A stretch of 64,000 nt of DNA from Dugong dugon (lineage: Eukaryota; Chordata; Mammalia; Sirenia; Dugongidae), in assembly GCA_030035585.1 (NCBI GenBank), contig CM057475.1, positions 6,490,100-6,554,099 on the forward strand, written 5' to 3'. Below, piece by piece: positions 20,661 to 31,470 of the stretch (positions are counted from its first letter, which is position 1; each line of letters starts with the position of its first letter). The notes under the pieces are model-generated. The model worked only from the letters and a program-made list of their open reading frames with translations. It did not search any database and had not been told where the DNA came from. The position numbers and the translations under genes are program-made.

Positions 20661-22264
20661 AGCTGGCCCTGCCTGCCTCACAAACTTCTCCTTCCTTAGC
20701 TGGGCTGCACAAAGAGCAGAGGAGCACGGATCCAAGACCTGGACCATGTACTCTTCAAAACCTGCCCACCTGAGGAAGCTGCATGTCCAGAAGTGGCAGG
20801 ACCCTGGAAGTCGGGGCAGCACATTCAGAGACGCGGCCCAGGGGACCGAGTGGTGCTCTTGGTGGGGATGAGGCAAACAGCCCGCACAGCAACACCCGCG
20901 CGTGGTGTCAAGTAACAGTCAGATTAAACAAACAGCCTCAGGAGCTATTTTTACCTCCAGATCGGCTGGGGTAATAGATAACTTGGGGAGTGAGAAATTG
21001 CTGGCCGCTGAGCTGGACCCTAACCACTGTTCCACCTTCAACCCCGCACCATTTCTAAAGCTGCTCCAGTGCCCAGATTGAAGTAAACACATCTCAAGGC
21101 ACAAAGGGAAGTGTTTGTTTAAGGAGACGTTAAAACACAGGCATGTGTGCCTGGGAGTGTGTCTGAGCTGCTGATGGCCAGGGCAGAAATAGCCCGTTTC
21201 ATCATCGGCTCTGGACGGCCACAGCCTGCATTCCTCGAGTAAGGAGCCCGTCCTTTTGTAGCAAAATAACACCCTCAGCTGCAGGCTGGTGGGAGGCCAG
21301 GCTGGGGCTTCAGGGTGAGGTTGGCTGGAGGCTGTGAGATAATAGGGGAAAGAAAGGGGCAAGGTAAGTGTGCCTTATGAGCTGGTCATGGCTGCCTGGC
21401 TGATAGGGAGGTCCAAGTGCTGGAGAAGTCATTCACGCCCTCCAGGAGGGAGCTCTCCTCCTCACCTCCAGGAGGACCCCAGCAGTTCCCACCTGTCTTC
21501 CCAGGGGTCGACCTTCAAGGCCTGGAGTCACTTGCTCCCCAAGTCCTTGCAGACCTCCAGACTCCTTGCACCCTCCACGCCTTTGCTCACGCCAGGTCGC
21601 CCCCAGGACATCCTCCGTAGTCCTCCCTCCCCCTCTCCCCCAGGCAGCCAGGGCTTAGTTCCAATCTGTTCTTTCTTTCCAAGAGCTCTTCCTCCTGCTC
21701 CCCTGCCCCTGGGCTGGCAGAGCAGCGGTGACCACTCCCGCGCCGTGCCCCTGGACATCTGTCCCACATCAAGTCTGCACTCTCAAGGAATGTTCTTGAG
21801 CGTCCTGCACCCCGCGGGCCCCTCAAGGACAGCGGCCTCTCTCAGCCCTACCTCTGGGCTTGGCACTACCTCTACTCTTGAACCTGTTGGCTGCCGGGAC
21901 CACCAGGTCTACGCACTGTAGTTCAATCAGAGTCAGAAGGATGGTTTCTCAATGCCCCACAGATGGTGGCGTCAGGTGAGAACCACGAGGCTCATGGGGA
22001 GGAAGGTTCGAGCCCTCCTCCTCCCCGGGGGCTTCCAACTTGCTTTTTATCCTGGGAATTCAGAACCTGGCTCTGGGTCTCCTGCTCACTGCTCAGAGAT
22101 GGTTCAGGGGAGCCCAAAGAGAACCCCTCTATTTTACCGACCCTGCCCACCTCTCCTGCTTATCAACACCACACTAGCCCATCTGGCAAATGAAAAGGAT
22201 CAACTTTAGACGTGAGCCAGGCTTAAAAAAAATAAGGGACTCAGGATTTGGGGGCCCTGGCCCC

Positions 22265-22375
22265 ACAGTTTCCTGGCTATTTGTCATAAGCCAAATCACT
22301 AAACCCCTCTGAACCTCAGTTTACTCACCTCTAAGATGGACAGAGTGCCTTTGAAGATCGAAGATGCCAACTGAC
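22265..22375 (+). repeat. MIR fragment
   Basis: Sense-strand MIR features: 'aagccaaatcactaaacccc', 'tctgaacctcagtttactca' and 'cctctaagatggacagagtg'. Confidence 0.6.
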
Positions 22376-22621
22376 ATGAATATGCTAGTATAGCGCCAAG
22401 CTTCCCAAATCTCGTCATTTATTGGTGATTTTCATTTTTGCCACATTGTCAACCATCTGTATAATCATTTAGTTATTAGTCTTCTTTGAGCAGAATTCAA
22501 ATTTACTTACTTTTAAATCAGAGCTTTATGAAAAACAATACCTATAAATTCATGGATTTGATGTGTGTTCTAGTTAAGTTTTTTCCTAATACATATTGAA
22601 ACAAATTAAAACAAACAAACA

Positions 22622-22705
22622 ACGAATGAGTTGCTGTCGCATTGACTCTGACTCACGGTGACCCTGTATGTGTCAGAGTAGAACTGAGCCCCACAGGGAG
22701 CCTGT
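22622..22705 (-). repeat. AfroSINE fragment
   Basis: The sequence 'gttgctgtcgcattgactct' and 'gactcacggtgaccctgtat', then 'gtgtcagagtagaactgagc', is the tail half of an AfroSINE in minus orientation. Confidence 0.75.
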
Positions 22706-23307
22706 CTTGGTGGAAGGCATTCTTGTAGCTTGGCCTGGGATCCTTCCATTGGCCTGACCACAGCTGATCATTGCAGAGTCCGATTTCTCCCAGAGAACGC
22801 CTCTACCTGCCCCAAGCTGAGGAGCTCACATCTGCATCAGTCCCAGCGGCTGTGTGGCACAGACCCCCTCCAGCACAGCACACATGCTCCAGATCAACAG
22901 CTTGGGGTCCACAAGGGCTGGAGCTGGCATCTTTCCGGGAACCGGCCCAGGCAAAGTGACCACTCTCTTTCCGTCCAGAGCTGTGAGCTGCGTGGAAAGA
23001 ATGTGAATGAAGACACAATTCTAAATGTAGACTCATGGATGCTATGTGAGCCAGAGGGCTCCCTTGTTGTCCAGAAAAACAACGCCTGCTTGCACATTCT
23101 GCAAGAGCATAAATAAAGCTGTCCTCAGGCTCCGGTGTGCTGTGGTGTCACCAGTGACTTCACTGACCAAACCCGCAGCAGAACCACCAGAACACTGCAG
23201 AGGGCCACACAGATGCCTGACTGCATGGGGGAAATGGCCAGGATGCTGCTTTGACATGTACAATGATGGTTAACTCAGTCTGGCAGCAAATTTAATTAGT
23301 TGTGCAT
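22706..23307. other. Non-coding stretch, nothing recognised
   Basis: Overlapping frames on both strands (the longest 128 codons at 22,730-23,116) begin at the edge of a SINE fragment and show no recognisable domain. Confidence 0.4.
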
Positions 23308-23318
23308 CTGTATTAATT

Positions 23319-23543
23319 GAAAGCAACAACAACAACAAAAAAAACAGTTACCATTGAGTTGACTCCAACTCATGGCACCCCATGTGTATTAGAGTAGAAC
23401 TTTGCACCACAGGGTTTTTGATGGCTGATTTTTTGGAAGTAGATCACCAGGCCTTTCTTCCAAGGAACCTCTGGATGGACTCAAACCTCCAACCTTTCAG
23501 TTAGCAGTCAAGCATGTTAACCATTTATACCACCCAGGACTCC
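23319..23543 (-). repeat. AfroSINE with perfect target duplication
   Basis: A full minus-orientation copy: an A-rich 'caacaacaacaacaaaaaaa' tail, then 'gttaccattgagttgactcc', 'ggaagtagatcaccaggcct' and 'aaccatttataccacccagg'. An 11-bp duplication, ctgtattaatt, flanks it (23,308-23,318 and 23,544-23,554). Confidence 0.92.
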
Positions 23544-23799
23544 CTGTATTAATTAGACACGTTCTAAAGCTGGACATAAGGGTAGTGTCATATGGATGCT
23601 TCAGGCCAGTTTCTGCTGCTGGTGTTTGAAGCTCACATCCCTGCGAATGGCATGGGGCCAGTCACCTGATTCTTCGAGCTGAGGGACCTGGTTGTGTGTG
23701 ACTTCTTGTCAGGTGGCCTCTGAGAAGTTTCCTCACGACCACTCAGCTCTCTCTGAAGTGATTCCCATGAACATCTCCCGGTAGACACTCTCCTTGCTC

Positions 23800-23975
23800 C
23801 TCTGTAAGCAGGCTGTTTAATCCTGCCTCAGGTCCCTTGCAGGTGCTGTGCCTCTGCCTGGGACATTCTGCTCCTGATCTTTACGTGGCTACCGCCTTCT
23901 CTCTGTTCAGATGTCACTCAAGTGTCACCTCTTCAGAGAGACCTTTTCTGACCATCCCATCTAAATTATGGGATG
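23800..23975 (+). repeat. L2 3'-region fragment
   Basis: The order 'gcctctgcctgggacattct', 'cagatgtcactcaagtgtca', 'cctcttcagagagacctttt' and 'ctgaccatcccatctaaatt' matches the 3' part of L2, as does the copy at 26,815-27,200. Confidence 0.72.
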
Positions 23976-24174
23976 GCATAACAACAACAGCAACAATAAG
24001 ATAACAATGCCAGCCAACACAGTTAGAGCTCTTGCTCTGTGCTGAGGTCCCTGCATGAATTAACCCACTAGGTCACCGTATGCCCTTTGTCTTAACTCTT
24101 GTCACCATTATGTTCTATCCCCATGACTGACTCCCTTTCAGGAGCTGGGGGAAGACAAGCTGAGGGGGACCGAT

Positions 24175-24345
24175 GTTTTCTCAGTGCCCTCGATGTGCTG
24201 GGTACTCTTTGCTTTTTTCATTGAGCCTCACGACACCCCTGTATAATGGCATGGATGTCCCCTCCCTACAGATGAGGAGGCTGAGGCTGCAGAGGTGTCG
24301 GGTGTGTTCACTGTCCTCCAGCTGACAGTGGCACTGAGGCTTGTC
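24175..24345 (-). repeat. MIR copy
   Basis: Minus-strand MIR order: 'ctcgatgtgctgggtactct', 'gagcctcacgacacccctgt', 'ctacagatgaggaggctgag' and 'gctgcagaggtgtcg'. Confidence 0.68.
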
Positions 24346-24960
24346 AGCCTGCCTGTCCAGCCTGCTCTCCTCCATTCCTCCTGACTGACTACCAGCCTAG
24401 TCCAGGGACACAGCCTCCTTCCACCCACCTGTTGGCCATGCCTCTCCCTGGTGAGAGAGCAAGTCCACCTGGGGCACCTCCTTAGCTACTGACGAATTTT
24501 GGGAACCAAGGGGAGGCTGTGTCTTGGTTGACGGCACAATACAAATGTCAGACCTGATGACAGAGGTTGCGTCGTTAGTGTAGGGGGCTGGTTCTGGTGC
24601 CCAGGCTGACTGAAAGGCCCTCAGGACCCCCTTCGGACTGGACTGGAATTCCGTATCAAGCACACAGGGTTGATGCCTCTCTGAAGAGATCTTGCCTGCT
24701 GGTATGTGCAACTAACGCCTCGCTCAGAGGGCCTGGATTTCTGGGGTGGGGCCCTGTGTGTAGCTCATGGCTTGGAAACAGCCCGCTGAGCCCGCTGGTG
24801 CTGTCAAGTCACAGAGGCCCCCTCTGTATCCACTGCCCTCCAGACCAGCTAGCCTGGCCCCGGGATAGCCACCTCACAGTCTATTGAAGGGCACCCTGGC
24901 TGGGGGCTCTCCTGAGCCTTTCCTTCAGGATTCTTTGCTTAGGACTTTGCAAGCCCTCAT
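24346..24960. other. Non-coding stretch, nothing recognised
   Basis: Opposing frames of about 100 codons overlap (24,397-24,711 minus and 24,597-24,887 plus) with no recognisable domain. Confidence 0.4.
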
Positions 24961-24964
24961 CAAA

Positions 24965-25145
24965 GAACTTAAAGTTTCACAGTGCTGGAAGACGAGCCCC
25001 ACAGGTTGGAAGGCACTATCCAACGGCCACTAGAATGGACTTAAACCTATCAACAATCGTGAAGGTGGCACAGGGCTGGGCAATGTTCTGTTGTGTTATG
25101 TGTAAGGCTGCTATGAGCCAACTCCATGGTAACTAACAACCACCA
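24965..25145 (+). repeat. Long-type AfroSINE/RTE tail fragment
   Basis: The sequence 'aagacgagccccacaggttg', 'atggacttaaacctatcaac', 'aatcgtgaaggtggcacagg' and 'gctatgagccaactccatgg' is the sense orientation of the RTE-like tail seen in minus orientation at 12,924-13,316. It is 5'-truncated and diverged. Confidence 0.65.
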
Positions 25146-25380
25146 CAGAACTTAGGTTTGAATTTAAGTTTAGTTTCTTTAGCAAAGAAACAGAACCTGT
25201 ACTCTGAAATGAAGGAAACACATATTATTAAAATGTTGCCCAACGTGAACAAACCCATGGCGATTAGCTGAGAGTCCAGCCCCCAGAGCCCCTGGGTCTC
25301 CAAGGCTCATCTCCACACTAAGAGATCTGAGAACCCACAGTCAGGAGGGACTGAGTGAGGTGTGTCCACGTCTAGGGCAG

Positions 25381-25715
25381 GGCCGACCAGCTTTTGCTGT
25401 AAAGGGCCAGGTAGTAAATATTTCAGCTCTGCAGGCCATATGGTGTTTGTGACAACTTCTCAGCTCTGCCGCTGTAGCATGAATGAAAGTAGTCGTAGAC
25501 AATATGTAAACAAATGGATGTGACTGTGTTCCAATAAAACTTTATGGACACAGAAGTTTGAATTTCACATAATTTTCATGTGTAACAAAATAGTCTTGTT
25601 TTGATTTTACCCGAACTATTTAAATATGTTAAGACCATTCCCAGCACCGAAGGCTGTGAAAAAACAGGTAGCAGGCTAGACTGGGCTCCTGGGCCATAGT
25701 TTGCTGGCCCTGCTG
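25381..25715 (+). repeat. hAT-like MITE, longer copy
   Basis: It opens 'gggccgaccagcttttgctg', contains 'tagacaatatgtaaacaaat' and 'ccaataaaactttatggaca', and closes 'gccatagtttgctggccctg'. Start and end are roughly inverted relative to each other. It belongs to the family at 19,525-19,737 but is more complete. Confidence 0.7.
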
Positions 25716-26242
25716 GACAGCTGCTCTGTCCAATTCACCAGCTACAGCCATCTGTGGCTACTGAGCACTTGAAATGTGGCTAGTCTAAACTGAGATGTGC
25801 TGTTAAGTGTAAAATACACACCAAATTTCAAATACATAGTAGAAAAATAAGAACCTAAAATATTTCATTAATGATTTCCTATATTTTTTACAAGGTCCTT
25901 AGAAGGTGCAAATGGTTTTTGCTAGAACGCAAACCAAAAGGTTGGTGGTTCAAACTCACCCAGTTGTACTGTGGAAGAAAAGGCCTGGCGATCTTCTTCT
26001 GTTAAGATCACAGCTAAGAAGAACTTGATGAGCAGTTCTCCTCTGTAACACATGGGTTGCCATGAGTTGGAACCCACTCTATAGCACCTAACAACAATAA
26101 CAACTTATTACATGTAGAAATGATATTTGGAATATTTTGGGCTAAATATACTATTAAGATTGTTTTCACTGTCTCTTTTTACATTTATATGTGGCTAGTA
26201 GATGACTAAAAATAGATGACTGTATTTCTGTTGGACAGTGTG
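25716..26242. repeat. Second hAT-like MITE, split by an AfroSINE
   Basis: It starts 'gacagctgctctgtccaatt' with 'gtggctactgagcacttgaa', and ends 'tatgtggctagtagatgact' with 'tctgttggacagtg'. These are inverted ends of a common mammalian MITE. The AfroSINE at 25,892-26,104 lies in the middle. It abuts the previous MITE without a gap. Confidence 0.65.
25892..26104 (+). repeat. AfroSINE copy, plus orientation
   Basis: The sense order is seen directly: 'agaaggtgcaaatggttttt', 'aaccaaaaggttggtggttc', 'gaaaaggcctggcgatcttc', 'cacatgggttgccatgagtt' and a 'cctaacaacaataacaac' tail. Confidence 0.88.
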
Positions 26243-26364
26243 GGGCTAGCCTTCCCCTGGTCCATGGACCCTATCCCTTTGAAATTAAATTTGAAATTAA
26301 ACTTTCTGCTAATGAAAACAAGGATGATTTTTACCATTTCCAAGCAGCTACGCTAAGTGGGGCT

Positions 26365-26525
26365 ACACACATAGGTGTATTTTGATCCTGACCACCATCC
26401 TGGGAGGGAGGCATCCTTAGCTCCATTTTCAGATGCAGAACAAGGTCAAAGGGGAGAAATAACTTGCCCAAATTATGTAATGGCAGCAGCTCTGGTCTCA
26501 AACTCAGATCTCCTTATTTCCCTAG
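26365..26525 (-). repeat. MIR copy
   Basis: Minus-strand MIR order: 'gatcctgaccaccatcctgg', 'ccattttcagatgcagaaca', 'aataacttgcccaaattatg' and 'ctggtctcaaactcagatct'. Confidence 0.75.
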
Positions 26526-26814
26526 ACTTTGTTTTATTTTTGGGGTGCCATATCACTCAGTTGGCTTCATCACTGCAAGATGTGGTGGTGGTGGGATTTC
26601 ACAGAGCAGCTGGGCGGTGAGGGAAGCTCGAGGAAGAGCTGGATCACAAAGCTGCCCTGCACCGCCAGGCTTCACCTGTTCTCCTCCCCTAGCAGTGGGG
26701 AGAGGAAGGCCAGTGTTTAATGGACCCATGCCCACTTCTGAAACAGCACCCAAAGGGACAGGGGTAGCAGGATTGTTTCAAACGCAAGATAGACCAAGGT
26801 AAGAATCACTACCC

Positions 26815-27200
26815 ACATGCTCCAGTCACATGGGCCTCCTTACTCTTCCCAATCCTGTCTCAGAGCCTTTGCATGGGTTGCTGCTCTGCCTGGGACACTG
26901 TGCCTTGATCCTTACATGGCTGCCTCCCTCCTCCATTCAGATCTCAGCTCAAGAGTCACCTCCTCAGAGAAACCTTTCCTGATTACCGGTCTAATGTCCC
27001 TCACCACTGGCCCCCATCAGTCTCTCTTATGCCACCCTGCTTATGTCCTTCATGGCACTGACCACTTGCAGGAACCGTCTTGCTTGCTGGTTTTAGGTTC
27101 ACGCCCTATCCCCCACCCAGAATGCAAGCTCTGGGAGGATTTTATTTTGTCTGCCTTCTTCCCCACTGTCCCTGCATCTGACAAGAGTGTGTGAGTGAAG
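26815..27200 (+). repeat. L2 3'-region copy
   Basis: The L2 order is clear: 'cagagcctttgcatgggttg', 'ctgctctgcctgggacactg', 'ctcaagagtcacctcctcag', 'agaaacctttcctgattacc', 'ccagaatgcaagctctggga' and 'ttttgtctgccttcttcccc'. Confidence 0.85.
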
Positions 27201-27289
27201 GAAAAGGGGCATCCTGGAGGTGGGAGGAGTCCTGACTGCCTTGGCCCTCCCTGCCTTTATGGACCTGGGGTGCTGGGACTATCTTAGAG

Positions 27290-27461
27290 CAGTGGTTCTC
27301 AGTGCACCTGGGATTCTTGTTAAGATACAGATGGCTGGGATCCTCCTTCAGAGCTTCTGAACAAGCAGGTCTGCGTGCAGCATGAGAATTTGCATTTCTC
27401 ACAAGTATCCTGGTGAAGCTGATGCTCCTGGTTCTGAGGACCCCACTTGGAGAGCTACCAT
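27290..27461 (+). repeat. MER5A (hAT-Charlie MITE)
   Basis: It begins cagtggttctcagtgcacct and contains 'aagatacagatggctgggat', 'gagaatttgcatttctcaca' and 'ggtgaagctgatgctcctgg'. It ends 'cccacttggagagctacca', as in MER5A. Confidence 0.88.
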
Positions 27462-27570
27462 TTTGGAAGAAAGACCTCCTCCTAATGGACCAGCTGCACC
27501 GACTCTGCCCTGCGCTGTTGCTACGGGTTGTTTACTGGGAGCTGTGTCCAGAACTGCTTCCTACTCCAGT

Positions 27571-27655
27571 TGATTCAACACACACTTGCTGAGCACTTAC
27601 TGTTCGCCAGGCACTACCGGGTGCCTTCTCATTATAAGCTCCCTTCATCCTTACT
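27571..27655 (-). repeat. MIR/L2-type relic at the array's left edge
   Basis: The sequence 'tgattcaacacacacttgct', 'gagcacttactgttcgccag' and 'gcactaccgggtgccttctc' is the minus-strand 3' end of a MIR or L2 element. In such elements the next segment reads roughly 'tcatttaatcctcac', and here the 14-bp array begins at that very point. Confidence 0.6.
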
Positions 27656-30600
27656 GCATCATCCTCACCGCATCATCCTCTCCTCATCCTCGCCGCATCA
27701 TCCTCACCACATCATCCTCACTGAGTCATCCTCACTGCGTCATCATCACTGCATCATTCTTGCCACATCATCGTCACTGCAACATCCTCGCTGCATCATC
27801 CTCACTGCGTCATCCTCGCTGCGTCATCGTCACTGTGTCATACTCACTGCATCATTATTGCCACATCATCGTCACTGCAACATCCTCGCTGCATCATCCT
27901 CACTGCATCATCCTCGCTGCGTCGTCCTTGCATCATCCTCACTGCATCAGTCTCGCCACATCATCTTCACCGCATCATCCTCACTGCGTCATCGTCACTG
28001 TGTCATCCTCACTGCATCATTCTCGCCACATCATCGTCACTGCAACATATTCGCTGCATCATCCTCACTGCGTCATCCTCGCTGCATCGTCCTTGCTGCA
28101 ACATCCTCACTGCATCATCCTCACCGCATCATCCTCACCGCATCATCCTCACCGCATCATCCTCACTGCATCATCGTCACTGTGCCATCCTCACTGCATC
28201 ATTCTCGCCACATCATCGTCACTGCAACATCCTCGCTGCATCATCCTCACTGCGTCATACACACTGCATCGTCCTTGCTGCATCATCCTCACTGCATCAG
28301 CCTCGCCGCATCATCCTCACTGCATCAGACTTGCCACATCATCCTCGCTGCGTCATCCTCGCCACATCATCCTCACTGGGTCATCCTCACCGCATCATTG
28401 TCACTATGTCATCCTCACTGCGTCATCCTCACTGCATCGTCCTCAGTGTCATCTGCACTGCGTCATCCTCACGGCATCATCCTCACTGCGTCATCCTCAC
28501 TGCATCGTCCTCACTGCGATGTCCTCACTGCATCATCCTCACTGGGTCATCCTCACTGCGTCATCATCACTGCCTTATCCTGACTGCGTCATCCTCACTG
28601 GGTCATAATCACTGTGTCATCCTCACTGCGTCATCATCACCGTGTCATCCTCACTGCGTCATCCTCACTGCCTTATCCTCACTGCGTCATCCTCACTGGG
28701 TCATAATCACTGTGTCATCATCACTGTGTCATCCTCACTGTGTCATCCTCACTGGGTCATCCTCACCGCGTCATCCTCACTGCGTCATCCTCACTGGGTC
28801 ATCATCACTGTGTCATCCTCACTGCGTCATCCTCGCCATGTCATCATCACTGCGTCATCCTCACTGGGTCATCCTCGCCGGGTCATCCTCACTCGGTCAT
28901 CCTCACTGCATCACTGCATCATCCTTGCTGCGTCATCCTCACTGCGTCATCCTCACTGGGTCATCCTCACTGGGTCATCTTCACTGGGTCATCCTCACTG
29001 TGTCATCCTCACTGGGTCATCCTCGCAGCATCATCCTCACTGGGTCATCCTCCCTGCGTCATCCTCACTGCGTCGTCCTCGCTGCGTCATCCTCACTGGG
29101 TCATCCTCACTGTGACATCCTCGCCGCATCACTGCATCATCCTCGCTGCGTCATCATCACTGCGTCATCCTCACTGCGTCATCCTCACTGTGTCATCCTC
29201 GCCGCATCACTGCATCATCCTTGCTGCGTCATCATCACTGCATCATCCTCACTGCGTCATCCTCACTGTGTCATCATCACCGGGTTATCCTCACTGTGTC
29301 ATCCTCACCGCGTCATCCTCACTGCGTCATCCTCACTGGGTCATCTTCACTGTGTCATCCTCACTATGTTATCCTCACTGGGTCATCCTCGCAGCGTCAT
29401 CATCACTGGGTCATCCTCACTGCATCATCCTCACTGTGTCATCCTCACCGCATCACTGCGTCATCCTCACTGTGTCATCCTCACTGGGTCATCCTCACTG
29501 CGTCATCCTCGCCGCGTCATCATCACTGTGTCATCCTCACTGTGTCATCCTCACTGCGTCATAATCACTGTGTCATCCTCGCCGCATCACTGCATCATCG
29601 TTGCTGCGTCATCATCACTGCGTCATCATCACTGCGTCATCCTCAGTGGGTCATCCTCACTGCTTCATCCTCACTGCGTCGTCCTCGCCACGTCATCCTC
29701 ACTGGGTCATCATCACTGTGACATCCTCGCCGCATCACTGCATCATCCTCGCTGCGTCATCATCACTGCGTCATCCTCACTGCGTCATCCTCACTGCGTC
29801 ATCCTCACTGCGTCATCCTCACTGGGTCGTCCTCGCTGCATCACTGCATCATCCTTGCTGCGTCATCATCACTGCATCATCCTCACTGCGTCATCCTCAC
29901 TGTGTCATCCTCACTGGGTCATCATCACTGTGTCATCCTCGCTGTGTCATCGTCACCATGTCATCGTCACTGCGTCATCCTCACTGCGTCATCCTCACCG
30001 CGCCATCCTCACTGAGTAATCATCACTATGTCATCATCACTCCCTCATCCTCACTGTGTCATCCTCACTGCGTCATCATCACTGTGTCATCCTCACCGCG
30101 TCATCCTCACTGCGTCATCCTCACTGGGTCATAATTACTGTGTCATCCTCATTGCGTAATCCTCGCCAAGTCATCATCACTGCGTCATCCTCACTGGGTC
30201 ATCTTCGCCGCTTCATCCTCACTGGGTCATCATCACTTATTCATACTCACTGCATCATCCTCACTGTGTCATCCTCGCTGCATCACTGCATCATCCTTGC
30301 TGCGTCATCCTCACTGCGTCATCCTCACTGCGTCATCATCACTGTGTCATCCTCACTGCGGCATCCTTGCCACGTCATCATCACTGCGTCATCCTCACTG
30401 TGTCATCCTCACTGCAACATTCTCACTACGTCATCCTCACTGTGTCATCCTCACTGCGTCATCCTCAATGCATCATCCTCACTGCGTCATCCTCACTGGG
30501 TCATCATAGCTGTGTCATCCTCACTGTGGCATCCTCGCCACGTCATCATCACTGTGTCATCATCACTGTGTCATCATCACTGTGTCATCCTCACTGTGTC

Positions 30601-31059
30601 ATCCTCGCCGCATCACTGCATCATCCTCGCTGCGTTATCATCACTGCGTTAACCTCACTGCGTCATCCTCACTGTGTCATCCTCATTGCATCATCCTCAC
30701 TGCGTCATCCTCACTGCGTCATCCTAACTGGGTCATCCTCACTGTGACATCCTCGCCGCATCACTGCATCATCCTCGCTGCGTCATCCTCACTGCGTCAT
30801 CCTCACTGCGTCATCCTCACTGTGTCATCCTCACTGGGTCATCCTCACTGTGTCATCCTCGCCGCATCACTGCATCATCCTCGCTGCGTCATCATCACTG
30901 CGTCATCCTCACTGCGTCATCCTCACTGGGTCATCATCACTGTTTCATCCTCACTGCGGCTTCCTTGCCACGTCATCATCACTGCGTCATCCTCACTGTG
31001 TCATCCTCACTGCAACATTCTCACTGCGTCATCCTCACTGTGTCATCCTCACTGCGTCA

Positions 31060-31470
31060 TCCTCACTGCATCATCCTCACTGTGTCAACCTCACTGGGTC
31101 ATCCTCACTGTGTCATCCTCACTGGGTCATCCTCACTGCGTCATCCTCGCCGCATCATCATCACTGTGTCATCCTCGCCGCATCACTGCATAATCCTCGC
31201 TGCGTTATTATCACTGCATCATCCTCACTGCGTCATCCTCACTGTGTCATCCTCACTGCGTCATCCTCACTGCATCATCCTCACTGCGTCAACCTCACTG
31301 GGTCATCCTCACTGTGTCATCCTCACTGGGTCATCCTCACTGCGTCATCCTCGCCGCATCATCATCACTGTGTCATCCTCGCCGCATCACTGCATAATCC
31401 TCGCTGCGTTATCATCACTGCATCATCCTCACTGCATCATCCTCACTGCGTCATCCTCACTGGGTCATCA
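31060..31470. repeat. 204-bp tandem duplication inside the array
   Basis: The run beginning gtcaacctcactgggtc at 31,084 recurs at 31,288 together with the following 'gcataatcctcgctgcgtta' segment. A block of roughly 200 bp has therefore been doubled within the 14-bp array. Confidence 0.75.

Larger units (their letters stand above)
19738..22260. other. Non-coding stretch with a CpG-richer core
   Basis: No gene is recognised. Open frames of up to 183 codons (21,370-21,921) lack recognisable domains. The centre (about 20,150-20,660) is richer in CpG than the surroundings and is listed separately. Confidence 0.4.

Noticed and set aside
21370-21921. A 183-codon + strand frame as a gene
   Set aside because: It is Pro/Ser-rich with no domain, and frames on both strands are open in the same GC-rich stretch.
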